In this document: piece after piece, positions 10,104 to 18,492 of the stretch | Layout of the letters: every line of letters begins with the position of its first letter | How positions within the stretch are numbered: the stretch's first letter is position 1 | Origin: Burkholderiales bacterium | Lineage (GTDB): Bacteria; Pseudomonadota; Gammaproteobacteria; Burkholderiales; Nitrosomonadaceae | DNA length: 64,000 nucleotides | Direction of reading: 5' to 3' | Assembly: GCA_015075225.1 (NCBI GenBank) | Contig: JABTUQ010000008.1 | Span: forward strand, 48,288-112,287 | The notes under the pieces: generated by a model | The model's database searches: none | What the model saw: only the letters and a program-made list of their open reading frames with translations | Told to the model about the DNA's origin: nothing | Translations under genes and position numbers: made by a program

Positions 10104-11415
10104 TTCTGCCTTGGCCGAAATAAATCGTGTGCTCAAGGCGGACGGTGTAGCCATTCTGCAAACCCCGTACTCAGGTAGATTACAGAAAACGCTCAATGAT
10201 CCTGGAATCAATACTGATGAATTACGTCTGGAATTTTATGGCCAGGAAGATCATGTAAGACTTTTTGGACAGGATATATTCGATAAATACTCTGCTTATC
10301 TCACTCCGGAAGTTGTATCACATCAATCACTTTTCGGACCTGGAGTAGCAGAGGCATTTGGTACTAATGCACAGGAACCTTTTTTTCTCTTTAGAAAAAA
10401 GATAAACGACTTCAACTTAACACCAATTATTCAAGAATCTATTTCACGCCAGAAGAAAAGCAAAAAACCTTTGGTTAGCATAATCTGCGTCACATACAAT
10501 CACGAGCATCTTGTACAAAAGACTCTTGAATCATTTGCTACCCAAGAAACTGATTTCCACTATGAAATTCTTATTGGTGAAGATTGCAGCACAGATGGCA
10601 CAAAAAAAATAATCGAAAATTTCCATCATGAGAACCACAAATGTACGTTAAGGCCATTTTTTAATATTGTAAATCAAGGGGCTAACGCAAATCTTGCCAA
10701 ACTATTAACTGAAGCCAGTGGAAAATATATTGCCATTTGTGATGGCGATGATTATTGGGCTGACCGCAGAAAGTTACAAAAACAGACAGATTTTTTGGAA
10801 TCGAATCCCGATATCTCCATCGCATATTCAACAGTTAATTCCCATCGGCATGGAGTTGAACCTCGTCTTGATTACACATACGTCGGCGGTAATAGACGCG
10901 ATCTAACAGCAGAAGAATTAAAACATGCCCCGCCGATCAATACTCTCACTGCCATCTTCCGCAATGTAATCCAGCCTCTTCCTGGCGAGCTTTACACTGC
11001 AGGAGCCGCTGACATGTTCCTTTGGTCATTACTCGGTTGGCATGGTCGAGGTCACTACCTTACCAGCGTACTTCCTTCAATATACCAACAACACTCAGGA
11101 GGAATTTTCTCAGGCACAAACCGCGAGGGTAGGTGGATGCTAGATTTAATGACCAGCTATTCGCTGCTGCTCTATTACAAACGTCACAAAGAATCCATGC
11201 TGACTGACTATTTTTCGAAACGAAGTCATTTACTTGCACGAGAAATAATACTCAGTCAGAAGAATCAGGCTATTGATCGATTGTTGGCACTCCCATCAAA
11301 AATGACTCAAATGGCGCAGGGGAAATATATCTTCGATGATGATTTGCTTACCCATATTATTCACGTGGCACTCACCAACTCAATCAGGAAAGATGAGCAA
11401 TGTCAGCCAGCTTAA
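10081..11415 (+). CDS. Methyltransferase tail fused to GT2 glycosyltransferase (continuation of the frameshifted protein)
   Basis: In the frame one base over from the preceding gene, the sequence reads NHVMEHVANPDSALAEINRVLKADGVAIL. This is the missing motif of the SAM-dependent methyltransferase begun upstream, so the two pieces were, or are, one reading frame of about 1,290 codons. After about residue 120 a family 2 glycosyltransferase begins: LVSIICVTYNHEHLVQKTLES, EILIGEDCSTDGTKKI, and the metal-binding ICDGDDYWAD, with the typical GT2 nucleotide-sugar fold. ATG 10081 is simply the first Met in this frame and may not be a real start. The stop at 11415 overlaps the start of the aminotransferase gene. 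Confidence 0.75.
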   Translation: MEHVANPDSALAEINRVLKADGVAILQTPYSGRLQKTLNDPGINTDELRLEFYGQEDHVRLFGQDIFDKYSAYLTPEVVSHQSLFGPGVAEAFGTNAQEPFFLFRKKINDFNLTPIIQESISRQKKSKKPLVSIICVTYNHEHLVQKTLESFATQETDFHYEILIGEDCSTDGTKKIIENFHHENHKCTLRPFFNIVNQGANANLAKLLTEASGKYIAICDGDDYWADRRKLQKQTDFLESNPDISIAYSTVNSHRHGVEPRLDYTYVGGNRRDLTAEELKHAPPINTLTAIFRNVIQPLPGELYTAGAADMFLWSLLGWHGRGHYLTSVLPSIYQQHSGGIFSGTNREGRWMLDLMTSYSLLLYYKRHKESMLTDYFSKRSHLLAREIILSQKNQAIDRLLALPSKMTQMAQGKYIFDDDLLTHIIHVALTNSIRKDEQCQPA

Positions 11416-12596
11416 TAACAACTCGCATGTCAAGTCATACGTGGCTATCACCCAAATCTGTAGAACAAGCAAAGATCGATACAGGTTTTGCTCCAATCTA
11501 TGTCACCCAGCCATACCTGCCGCCACTGGAAGAATTCATACCTTACCTGGAGGAAATCTGGGATAACAAGGTGCTCACCAATGGGGGCCCCTACCACCAT
11601 CTGCTTGAAGAGGCATTATGTAAATATCTGGGGGTAGAGCACATTGCATTATTCGCTAATGGAACTTTAGCGCTAGTAACAGCTTTGCAGGCTTTGCGCG
11701 TAACAGGTGAAGTTATCACCACCCCCTACTCTTTTGTAGCTACGGCGCATTCATTACTATGGCAAAACTGCAAGCCCGTTTTTGTAGACATAGAATCGAC
11801 CACCCTCAATCTCGATCCGGCCAAAATCGAGGCTGCTATCACACCAGAAACAACAGCCATCATACCGGTACACTGCTATGGTAATCCCTGCAATACGGAA
11901 GCTATCCAGAAAATTGCAGACAACTACAATCTGCGCGTGATTTACGATGCCGCTCATACCTTCGGTGTGCAGGATGCAGGAGGCAGCGTGTTGCGCCATG
12001 GCGATCTGTCCGTACTCAGCTTTCATGCCACCAAGGTTTTCAACACCTTTGAAGGCGGAGCCATCGTCTGCCCCGATGCCAAAACTAAGCAACGTATCAA
12101 TCATTTAAAAAATTTTGGTTTTGTGGATGAAACAACAGTAGTAGCCGCCGGCATTAACGGCAAAATGAGCGAAATCAACGCAGCTTTTGGCCTGTTGCAA
12201 CTCCAGCATATGCCCCAGATCATGCAGCGTCGCGCCGAAATTGATATGTTTTACCGCGAGAAGCTACAAAACATCAAAGGCATCCGCTACCTTCCACAAG
12301 CAGACCAAACAGTAGCCAATCATTCCTATTTTCCCATTCTGGTAGAGCCTGATTACCCATTAAGTCGCGATGCGCTCTACCAGAAACTCAAAGATCACAA
12401 TATTTTTTCCCGGCGTTACTTCTACCCATTAATCAGCGATTTCCCGATGTACCGAGGATTGCCTTCAGCAACACGGAATAATTTGCCAATAGCTACCGAA
12501 GCAGCACAGCAAGTGCTTTGTTTGCCAATTTATCCAGCACTAAGTAAACAGGATCAGAAAAGAATTATCAATATTCTGCAGCAGGAAGAAAAATGA
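11400..12596 (+). CDS. DegT/DnrJ/EryC1-family PLP-dependent sugar aminotransferase
   Basis: A 398-residue enzyme of the fold-type I family that transaminates keto-nucleotide sugars in surface glycan synthesis. Visible motifs are NGTLALVTALQAL (cofactor phosphate region), TTPYSFVATAHSLLW, IPVHCYGNP, VIYDAAHTFG with the ring-stacking Asp, and SFHATKVFNTFEGGA containing the Schiff-base Lys. The N-terminal ~35 residues extend beyond the usual family start, so a later start is possible, but ATG 11400 overlaps the previous stop. Its own stop overlaps the next gene as ATGA. The sugar substrate cannot be read from sequence. Confidence 0.85.
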   Translation: MSASLITTRMSSHTWLSPKSVEQAKIDTGFAPIYVTQPYLPPLEEFIPYLEEIWDNKVLTNGGPYHHLLEEALCKYLGVEHIALFANGTLALVTALQALRVTGEVITTPYSFVATAHSLLWQNCKPVFVDIESTTLNLDPAKIEAAITPETTAIIPVHCYGNPCNTEAIQKIADNYNLRVIYDAAHTFGVQDAGGSVLRHGDLSVLSFHATKVFNTFEGGAIVCPDAKTKQRINHLKNFGFVDETTVVAAGINGKMSEINAAFGLLQLQHMPQIMQRRAEIDMFYREKLQNIKGIRYLPQADQTVANHSYFPILVEPDYPLSRDALYQKLKDHNIFSRRYFYPLISDFPMYRGLPSATRNNLPIATEAAQQVLCLPIYPALSKQDQKRIINILQQEEK

Positions 12597-13873
12597 GCAC
12601 TAGACGAGTACTCGTCTTCCCGGCAGGAACTGAAATAGGGCTTGAGATTTATCAGGCGCTGAAAAACTGCAAAGAAGTAGAGCTGTACGGAGCTGGACAA
12701 GCAATATCTAACCACGCGCCTTTTGTATATGAATGTTTTTTTGAGCTTCCAAACATAAACGATCCATCTTGGTTAGATGCCTTGGTAACCCTCTGTTTGA
12801 AACTTAAGATTGACTATATCTTTCCAGCCTACGATGACGTAATTGTTGCTCTTGCACAAAATTTAAATCAAATACCATCAGTTGTCCTTACCTCGCCATT
12901 AGAGGTTTCACGTATCACGCGCTCCAAACTATTAACTTACAAACATTTGGCAAGCATAGTCAGGGTTCCCAAACTTTATAACGTAGATACAGTGCGTGAG
13001 TTTCCGCTATTGATCAAACCTGATCGAGGACAAGGATCTCAAGGAGTGACGCTTGTAAACAATCGGCTAGAGCTCGAAAACGCACTTCAAAGAATAAATG
13101 ATCCAATCATTTCAGAATATTTACCTGGCGAAGAATTTACTGTTGATTGTTTTAGTGATCGTGAAAAGGGTCTGCTATTTTGTGGCGCGCGTGTGCGATT
13201 ACGCATGCGAAACGGCATTGCAGTCCACACACAGACTGTTGATCTTCCTCAAGCCAGTGAGATTGCTACGCGGATCCAATCAGTTTTACAACTACGAGGA
13301 GCTTGGTTTTTTCAGCTTAAAAGAGCAAAGGATGGTGATCTTGCATTGCTGGAAATAGCTCCCCGTATTGCGGGTTCAATGAGTACCCATCGGGTTAAAG
13401 GTGTCAATTTTCCGTTGCTCACCATTTTTGAGCATGAGCGACTGCCTATCCAATTATTAATGTCGCCTGTCAAGATTGAGTTAGACCGGGCATTACAAAA
13501 CCGCTTTCGGCTCTCTATTGATTTTGAAGCATTATATATCGATCTGGATGATACCTTGATATTGCGTGACAGAGTTAATTTGGATGCCCTGCGCTTGGTA
13601 TATTCCTGTATTAACAAGAAAATCCCCGTAATTTTAATAACAAGACATGCAGATGACCTTCATGCGATGCTTGCCCGACACCGTTTAACAAACTTATTTG
13701 ATGAGGTAGTACATATTACAAACGGCGAATGCAAAAGTAACTACATACGTCATAGTGCTGCAATATTTATTGATGATAGCTTTTCTGAAAGAAAACGAGT
13801 TCACGATATCCTTGGGATACCAACCTTTGATTGCAGCATGATTGAAGGATTAATTTGTAATCCAGATATCTAA
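12593..13873 (+). CDS. ATP-grasp ligase fused to HAD-like domain
   Basis: The 426-residue protein starts in a four-base overlap with the aminotransferase. Residues 1-110 form a pre-ATP-grasp nucleotide-fold region (VLVFPAGTEIGLEIYQAL, IDYIFPAYDDVIVALA). Residues about 120-300 are an ATP-grasp domain resembling carbamoyl-phosphate-synthase large-chain-like ligases: PLLIKPDRGQGSQGV, IISEYLPGEEFTVDCFSD, ALLEIAPRIAGSMSTHR. From about 315 a short HAD-type domain follows with the nucleophile motif YIDLDDTLIL and a late IFIDDSFSERKR. The combination suggests a carboxylate-amine ligase coupled to a phosphatase-like domain. GC content drops here compared with the flagellar genes, in keeping with horizontally acquired glycan loci. 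Substrate unknown. Confidence 0.75.
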   Translation: MSTRRVLVFPAGTEIGLEIYQALKNCKEVELYGAGQAISNHAPFVYECFFELPNINDPSWLDALVTLCLKLKIDYIFPAYDDVIVALAQNLNQIPSVVLTSPLEVSRITRSKLLTYKHLASIVRVPKLYNVDTVREFPLLIKPDRGQGSQGVTLVNNRLELENALQRINDPIISEYLPGEEFTVDCFSDREKGLLFCGARVRLRMRNGIAVHTQTVDLPQASEIATRIQSVLQLRGAWFFQLKRAKDGDLALLEIAPRIAGSMSTHRVKGVNFPLLTIFEHERLPIQLLMSPVKIELDRALQNRFRLSIDFEALYIDLDDTLILRDRVNLDALRLVYSCINKKIPVILITRHADDLHAMLARHRLTNLFDEVVHITNGECKSNYIRHSAAIFIDDSFSERKRVHDILGIPTFDCSMIEGLICNPDI

Positions 13874-13896
13874 GCTCCGATATTTTTGATATGTCA

Positions 13897-14126
13897 AGCC
13901 CCGCCTGTTTATATACCCTCTTCTTGAATAAATCAGGCTTTTTCACCTGCTAACTTTTCAACGCATCAACTGATGATATGCCACCCAGTGCCCGCTGGGG
14001 AATATGGTGGTTGTAGGTCTTGGCATAGTTCATCAGCGTTGTCTCCAATTGTGCAGCCGAGGCAAAGCGTGTTTGATATAGTACCTCGCTGATGCGGCCA
14101 TTGAAGCCCTGTGTGTCAACATAACC
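13897..14126 (-). pseudogene. IS481-type transposase, C-terminal remnant
   Basis: Read on the minus strand from 14126, an open stretch gives GFNGRISEVLYQTRFASAAQ, then NYAKTYNHHIPQRALGG, the C-terminal part of an rve-type integrase core as in IS481 elements. A TAG at 13950-13952 replaces the Trp expected after ALKS. Beyond it QVKKPDLFKKRVYKQAGLD continues the family tail. No N-terminal part is present, so this is a dead fragment. Confidence 0.75.
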
Positions 14127-14181
14127 TTGAGCCGACTGATTTTAAGATAACATGCAAATCAGGGCGATGAGGAGATCAGAA

Positions 14182-14580
14182 ATGCCAAAACCAGCGACTA
14201 CTGTTGACCCCAAGGTTGACCCGAATCCGAAGTTTGAGAAGCGCACCCGGCGAATATTTAGCGCCGAATACAAGCTGTTGATCATCCGGCAGGCCGATGC
14301 CTGCAGGCATGGCGAGCTGGGTGAGCTGCTGCGCCGTGAAAAGCTGTACTCCAACCAGTTATCCCAGTGGCGTCGGGAACTGGCCGAATGGGGTGCGGAT
14401 GGTCTAAAGAAGTCAGTGCCCGGTCCTGCACCGAAGAAAACTTCTGAGCAAAAACGTATTGAGCAACTGGAAAAAGAGAATGCGCGTCTGCGCCAGCAGA
14501 TTGAAGTCAAAGATGGCTGCCTTTTGCTCCAAAAAAAAGCCTTGGCTCTGCTGGAACATCTCGAAGAGAGCGTGTCATGA
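14182..14580 (+). CDS. IS3-family transposase OrfA (orphan)
   Basis: ATG 14182 follows GAGGAGATCAGA; an upstream in-frame ATG at 14152 lacks this site. The 132-residue protein has the helix-turn-helix region RRIFSAEYKLLIIRQADAC and a C-terminal leucine zipper EQKRIEQLEKENARLRQQIE, the layout of IS3-type OrfA proteins. OrfB would start at the overlapping ATGA at 14577, but only MNLL and a few more codons remain before unrelated sequence begins near 14590 and a stop follows. The element therefore cannot make a full OrfAB transposase. Confidence 0.75.
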   Translation: MPKPATTVDPKVDPNPKFEKRTRRIFSAEYKLLIIRQADACRHGELGELLRREKLYSNQLSQWRRELAEWGADGLKKSVPGPAPKKTSEQKRIEQLEKENARLRQQIEVKDGCLLLQKKALALLEHLEESVS

Positions 14581-14650
14581 ACCTGCTAGCAGCCTGTCGG
14601 ACTTTACGGATTAATGGATAATATGTTTTTTCTGTTTGCGGGATATTGAT

Positions 14651-15247
14651 ATGAGTCGTTTTCGCCCGGTAGATCGTGGTACGGGATATTTACTGCCGCC
14701 CTCTGTGGATGAATGGCTGCCGGAGAATCATCTGGCGCGTTTTATTGTTGAAGTGGTGGAAAATCTTTCCACAACGCAGCTTGAACGAGACTATGCCGGA
14801 CGTGGCAGTGCAGCCTATCATCCCAACATGCTGCTGGCGCTGCTGGTTTACGGTTATGCAACCGGGGTGTTTTCCAGCCGCAAGATTGAGCGCGCCACTT
14901 ACGATTCGCTGGCCTTTCGTTTTATTGCGGCCAACCAGCATCCTGACCATGACACGCTGGCGACCTTCCGTCGGCGTTTTCTGAATGAATTTTCCGAACT
15001 GTTTGTGCAGGTATTGCAGGTTGCATGCGAGATGCAGATGCTCAAGCTGGGAACAATCAGTCTGGATGGCAGCAAAATACACGCCAATGCCTCGCGCCAC
15101 AGCGCGCTGATGCTGGAGCCAGCCGGATTAGTACAGGAAAAACAACCGGATACGCCATCATTGCCATATTCGGATCAAATATCATGCATGCGCAAGTGGC
15201 TTGATTCTGGCAACTTCATCTTTGATCACCTGCGCTGCATCCCATAG
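14651..15247 (+). pseudogene. IS1182-family transposase, 3'-truncated
   Basis: ATG 14651 begins MSRFRPVDRGTGYLLPPSVD, followed by RFIVEVVENL, YHPNMLLALLVYGYATGVFSS and FRFIAANQHPDHDTLATFRR, the N-terminal half of an IS1182-type transposase that normally exceeds 400 residues. The DDE core's first Asp is present in TISLDGSKIHANAS. After about residue 175 the reading runs into the antisense of higA, so the catalytic remainder is lost. Its 5' flank cuts into the IS3 orfB upstream, showing a nested insertion. Confidence 0.8.
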
Positions 15248-15496
15248 ATCTACCGTCCTTTGAGCATTAACCCAGAATTCTGCCGAATTACCAAAGAGTC
15301 GCGCCAAGCGGAGCGCCATTTCCGGGCTGACAGCACGGCGCTCACGAAGCAACTCATTCACAGATTGCCGTGATACGCCGAGTTCTCTTGCCAAAGCCGA
15401 AACAGACAAGTTGTAATCCGGGAGGAAGTCTTCTCGAAGCATCTCGCCAGGATGCGTCGGCCTGCGCTGCATATCAATTGAATTTGAAATACTCAT
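15182..15496 (-). CDS. higA: HigA-type antitoxin (XRE family)
   Basis: A 104-residue DNA-binding antitoxin that neutralises the HigB mRNA interferase and represses its own operon. The family hallmark RRPTHPGEMLREDFL is followed by a helix-turn-helix (VSALARELGVSRQSVNELLRE) and the C-terminal LFGNSAEFWVNAQ. I chose ATG 15496 because AAGGTGG lies 6 bases upstream; GTG 15502 is the alternative. It follows higB by 12 bases. Its stop codon lies exactly where the truncated IS1182 transposase begins on the other strand, so the last residues may have been changed by that junction. Confidence 0.88.
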   Translation of the reverse strand: MSISNSIDMQRRPTHPGEMLREDFLPDYNLSVSALARELGVSRQSVNELLRERRAVSPEMALRLARLFGNSAEFWVNAQRTVDLWDAAQVIKDEVARIKPLAHA

Positions 15497-15508
15497 GGTC
15501 ACCCACCT

Positions 15509-15790
15509 TTAATGGTAGTCGCAGACCTCCACATCGTAGGCATCGCCTTCCAGGAAGTGGAAGCAAATACGCCACTGATCGTTGATCGAGATTGAATATT
15601 GCCCTTTCCGATTACCGCCAAGCGCATGAAGACGATTGCCGGGAGGAACTTTCAAATCTTCAAGGCACGTTGCCAGATTCACGTATTCCAGCTTCCGACT
15701 CGCACGTTTCGCGACGTCGGGTGGCAGCCGTTTTGCTTTTCCGGTCGCATAGAGCTCACGAGTAATGCAGTCTGCGAAAGTTTTGATCAC
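15509..15790 (-). CDS. higB: HigB-type toxin (RelE superfamily mRNA interferase)
   Basis: A 93-residue toxin of the HigB/RelE fold that cleaves ribosome-bound mRNA. Visible features are the N-terminal MIKTFADCITRELYATGKAK, the central PPGNRLHALGGNRKGQYSI and the C-terminal DQWRICFHFLEGDAYDVEV, which holds the conserved WRICF strand. The start is GTG 15790. It is the first gene of a toxin-first operon with higA, the normal higBA order. The frame is intact, so the module may be active. Confidence 0.88.
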   Translation of the reverse strand: MIKTFADCITRELYATGKAKRLPPDVAKRASRKLEYVNLATCLEDLKVPPGNRLHALGGNRKGQYSISINDQWRICFHFLEGDAYDVEVCDYH

Positions 15791-15817
15791 ACAATAGATT
15801 GTATTTCGTCACGTGAC
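15791..15817 (-). promoter_or_regulatory. Possible higBA operator palindromes
   Basis: Immediately upstream of higB lie ACAATAGATTGT (15791-15802; arms ACAAT/ATTGT) and the perfect palindrome GTCACGTGAC (15808-15817). HigA proteins bind palindromes in their own promoter, so either may be the autoregulatory operator. No binding data; position and symmetry only. Confidence 0.35.
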
Positions 15818-15849
15818 ACATGTAAATATACCCGCCATCCAGGGATTGT

Positions 15850-15906
15850 TAGGGTCTGTTGACATTTCACAATTAAATACTTAGCTCAAAACGTCAACAG
15901 ACCCTA
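15850..15906. repeat. 57-bp element with 14-bp perfect terminal inverted repeats
   Basis: TAGGGTCTGTTGAC at 15850-15863 is repeated inverted at 15893-15906 around 29 AT-rich bases. The repeat resembles ends of transposase-carrying IS elements rather than a terminator, as no U-tract follows. It could be a miniature inverted-repeat element or two IS ends left after internal deletion. It contains no coding sequence. Confidence 0.6.
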
Positions 15907-16013
15907 GCGGTAATGGCTTTCATGATGTTTTACGCCCACCCACAAACAGGGATTCTTCACCCAGACGGGAGATGATGCCCCTGATTCGTCAAACTGGTTA
16001 TTGCCGGGATATA

Positions 16014-17495
16014 TCAATCTTCTGGTATGGCTTTGTTTTTTGCCAAGGCGGTAAATAATGCGGGGATAGTCTTTTTCTCTTGTTTGTATGCGAGAAATGG
16101 GGATTGGGTTTCTGATTGACCGGACACAGCCAATATGGCCGGTTTGGCTTGCGGGATGTAGGGTTGTGTAAAGATGGGGTCGGTATATCTTTGCGGCCTG
16201 CCTCTATAGCCACCGGGGTGCCTTTGAGGTATGGGCAGTTTTCCACCTCTCTCGCTTCCGCCATTTTCCATAGGTTTGTTGTACCGGGAGCCAGATGAAG
16301 GCGTGCGGTTTTTTCGATCTGGCAGTCCCCGGGCAGAAAATTCTGCATCAAAACCGGTGACTTGCTCTGTTTGCAGTTTGGTATTAAGCAGTTTTTCAAT
16401 ATTGGCCAGAAGTTCTTTTTCGTGTTCGCTGACCAGGGAAATTGCCTTGCCTTTACTGCCCGCCCGGCCGGTACGCCCGATGCGGTGAACATAATCTTCC
16501 GGGTTACCGGGTAGCTCATAATTGATCACGTGTGACAGTTTATCAATGTCGATACCGCGTGCAGCAACGTCAGTGGCAACCAGTATTTGCACTTCGCCGT
16601 TCTTGAATTCGGCAAGCGCCTGGGTTCGCTGCTGCTGATTCTTGTCGCCATGTATGGCGACTGCCAGGATTTCGTGACGAGAAAGCATTTGAGCCAGTTG
16701 GGATGCGCCATGCTTTGTTTTGACAAAAATCAGAGCCTGTTTTAGATCCTGTTGCTGGATGAGATGCAGCAGCAAGGCAAATTTGTTATCCGGTTTCGCC
16801 AAGTGAACGATGTGCGAAATGGATTCATTCACTGTATTTTGTGCAGCCGCTTCGATACGGATAGGTTGTTTGAGCAGGCTATCGGCTAGTTTTCTGATTT
16901 CGCCAGAGAAAGTTGCCGAGAACATCAGGCTTTGTCTTTGTGGTGGCAATAGCGCCATCACACGCTTGATATCCGGCAAAAAACCCATGTCGAGCATGCG
17001 ATCCGCCTCGTCCAGCACCAGGATTTCAGCTTTGGAGAAATTGACTGCCTTTTGTTCAACCAGATCCAGCAAACGGCCAGGGGTGGCCACAAGCACTTCC
17101 ACTCCGGATTGTAATGCTGCAATTTGTGGTTCGATACTGACGCCACCGAAAACAACAGCTGTTCTTAGTGCGAGATGTTTTCCATATTTTTTGACACTTT
17201 CATCAATCTGCATCGCCAGCTCACGAGTGGGTGCCATGATCAGGGCTCGAACGGGATGCCGGGCAGGAGACATACTCGTATTGGCGTGTATTTGCAGACG
17301 ATAAAGTAGCGGCAGGGTAAAACCGGCTGTCTTGCCGGTGCCTGTTTGCGCACTGGCCATCACGTCTTTACCAGCCAGAATCGAAGGAATGACCTGAGCC
17401 TGGATCGGAGTGGGGTTGATATAGCCTTCATCACTGACAGCACGGAGAATTTCACTGGATAAACCCAGTTGATCAAACGTCACATTGCTGCTCAT
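16014..17495 (-). CDS. rhlE: DEAD-box ATP-dependent RNA helicase RhlE
   Basis: A 493-residue cytoplasmic RNA helicase of the kind that remodels rRNA and mRNA structure. Motifs in order: Q-motif NPTPIQAQVI, motif I AQTGTGKT, PTRELA, GGVS, TPGRLLD, DEAD box VLDEADRMLD, SAT, then helicase core 2 with LIFVKTKHGA, ATDVAARGID and HRIGRTGRAG. The C-terminal 110 residues form a basic, Gly/Arg/Pro-rich tail typical of RhlE. Single gene, reading away from the higBA region. Confidence 0.92.
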   Translation of the reverse strand: MSSNVTFDQLGLSSEILRAVSDEGYINPTPIQAQVIPSILAGKDVMASAQTGTGKTAGFTLPLLYRLQIHANTSMSPARHPVRALIMAPTRELAMQIDESVKKYGKHLALRTAVVFGGVSIEPQIAALQSGVEVLVATPGRLLDLVEQKAVNFSKAEILVLDEADRMLDMGFLPDIKRVMALLPPQRQSLMFSATFSGEIRKLADSLLKQPIRIEAAAQNTVNESISHIVHLAKPDNKFALLLHLIQQQDLKQALIFVKTKHGASQLAQMLSRHEILAVAIHGDKNQQQRTQALAEFKNGEVQILVATDVAARGIDIDKLSHVINYELPGNPEDYVHRIGRTGRAGSKGKAISLVSEHEKELLANIEKLLNTKLQTEQVTGFDAEFSARGLPDRKNRTPSSGSRYNKPMENGGSERGGKLPIPQRHPGGYRGRPQRYTDPIFTQPYIPQAKPAILAVSGQSETQSPFLAYKQEKKTIPALFTALAKNKAIPED

Positions 17496-17651
17496 AGTCT
17501 ATTTTGGTAACCGGTATGAATTTTCAAATTTGTTGGAAGTAGTATCGCTATAGCTGAAACGGCTATAGTCAGTCATTATTGCCTTGATCTTGATTGCCCG
17601 TTGAAAAAATTTACAAGCTGTGGCCAGTTGCAACAAGCACAAAGCTATTGC

Positions 17652-18446
17652 TTATTTTTTGCTCAAAATCACTTTGAGATTGATGCTGCTTTTAAACCAT
17701 TTAACCAAACCATTTGTTCTGCTTAGAGCCTTCAAACATACAGGGGCGCCACCGATCGCAACCGCATCTACCAGGCAGTACCAGGCAGAAACCCCACTAG
17801 GTGGATTACCTTGTGTCAATTCGAATATTGGTTCAAGCGTGGCCCACTGCCAGGTTCCAGCCGCAGTACCAATCAGCTCCAGCCAGGTTGTAATGAAGAA
17901 TGCAGCCAGGTACACCATTGGCGATCTGCCTTTGAACAGATAAATCAGAAAGACAACATAAAGAATTGCCCCCACCTGATCCCCATGTTCCGGCAAGCCA
18001 CTGATACCCCATGCCGACCACAAGCCACAGGCAATCACGACAAACGTTGCAATTTTTCGGGCATGCTGGAGGAAAAAACCGGACCGAGCGAGTGCCACGG
18101 CGGTTAAATAAACCATGCCATGACCCGGTGGTACATATAGTGGGACATTTTCCAGACGGTAGGTATATCCGCCCATATAAATGGATGCAAAATGTTCTCC
18201 GGCTGTGGCAAATGCAACGGCAATCACAACCTGCATTCTTATTTCCCGGTTTTCTCCACGAAGCAAGCCAATCAGAAAAATCCAGGCAATAACACCTAAA
18301 ACGTTCTGAAGGAGCAGCGTGCCATGCGCATCTATCACAAGACTGACTCCAACACAGAAAAATGTGAATGCCGCAATGACATAATCACGTGTTCTATGGA
18401 TTGGATTTCCGGTTGCAACCGGAAACCTATGAAACAGATTCAACAT
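17652..18446 (-). CDS. Integral membrane protein of unknown function
   Basis: A 264-residue protein with about seven hydrophobic segments (for example YVIAAFTFFCVGVSLVI, VLGVIAWIFLIGLL, VVIAVAFATAGEHFA, IATFVVIACGLWSAWG, AILYVVFLIYLFKG). Conserved-looking polar motifs are GEHFASIYMGGYTYRLENVP and PPGHGMVYLTAV, the latter with a Gly-His pair in a loop that could hold an active site or ligand. I do not recognise a family. It lies alone between rhlE and the hao cluster, with a minus-strand terminator just upstream of its start. Confidence 0.65.
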   Translation of the reverse strand: MLNLFHRFPVATGNPIHRTRDYVIAAFTFFCVGVSLVIDAHGTLLLQNVLGVIAWIFLIGLLRGENREIRMQVVIAVAFATAGEHFASIYMGGYTYRLENVPLYVPPGHGMVYLTAVALARSGFFLQHARKIATFVVIACGLWSAWGISGLPEHGDQVGAILYVVFLIYLFKGRSPMVYLAAFFITTWLELIGTAAGTWQWATLEPIFELTQGNPPSGVSAWYCLVDAVAIGGAPVCLKALSRTNGLVKWFKSSINLKVILSKK

Positions 18447-18458
18447 AAGCCGAAGAAA

Positions 18459-18484
18459 TAAAAAAACCGCCCTTTCCGACGGTT
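18459..18484 (-). terminator. Rho-independent terminator (minus strand)
   Basis: On the minus strand a short stem AACCG/CGGTT (18484-18480 with 18469-18465) with a 10-base loop is followed by seven or more T. It lies 9 bases after the stop of the small minus-strand ORF ending at 18493, and before the membrane protein gene, separating the two transcription units. Confidence 0.65.
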
Positions 18485-18492
18485 GAGAATGA

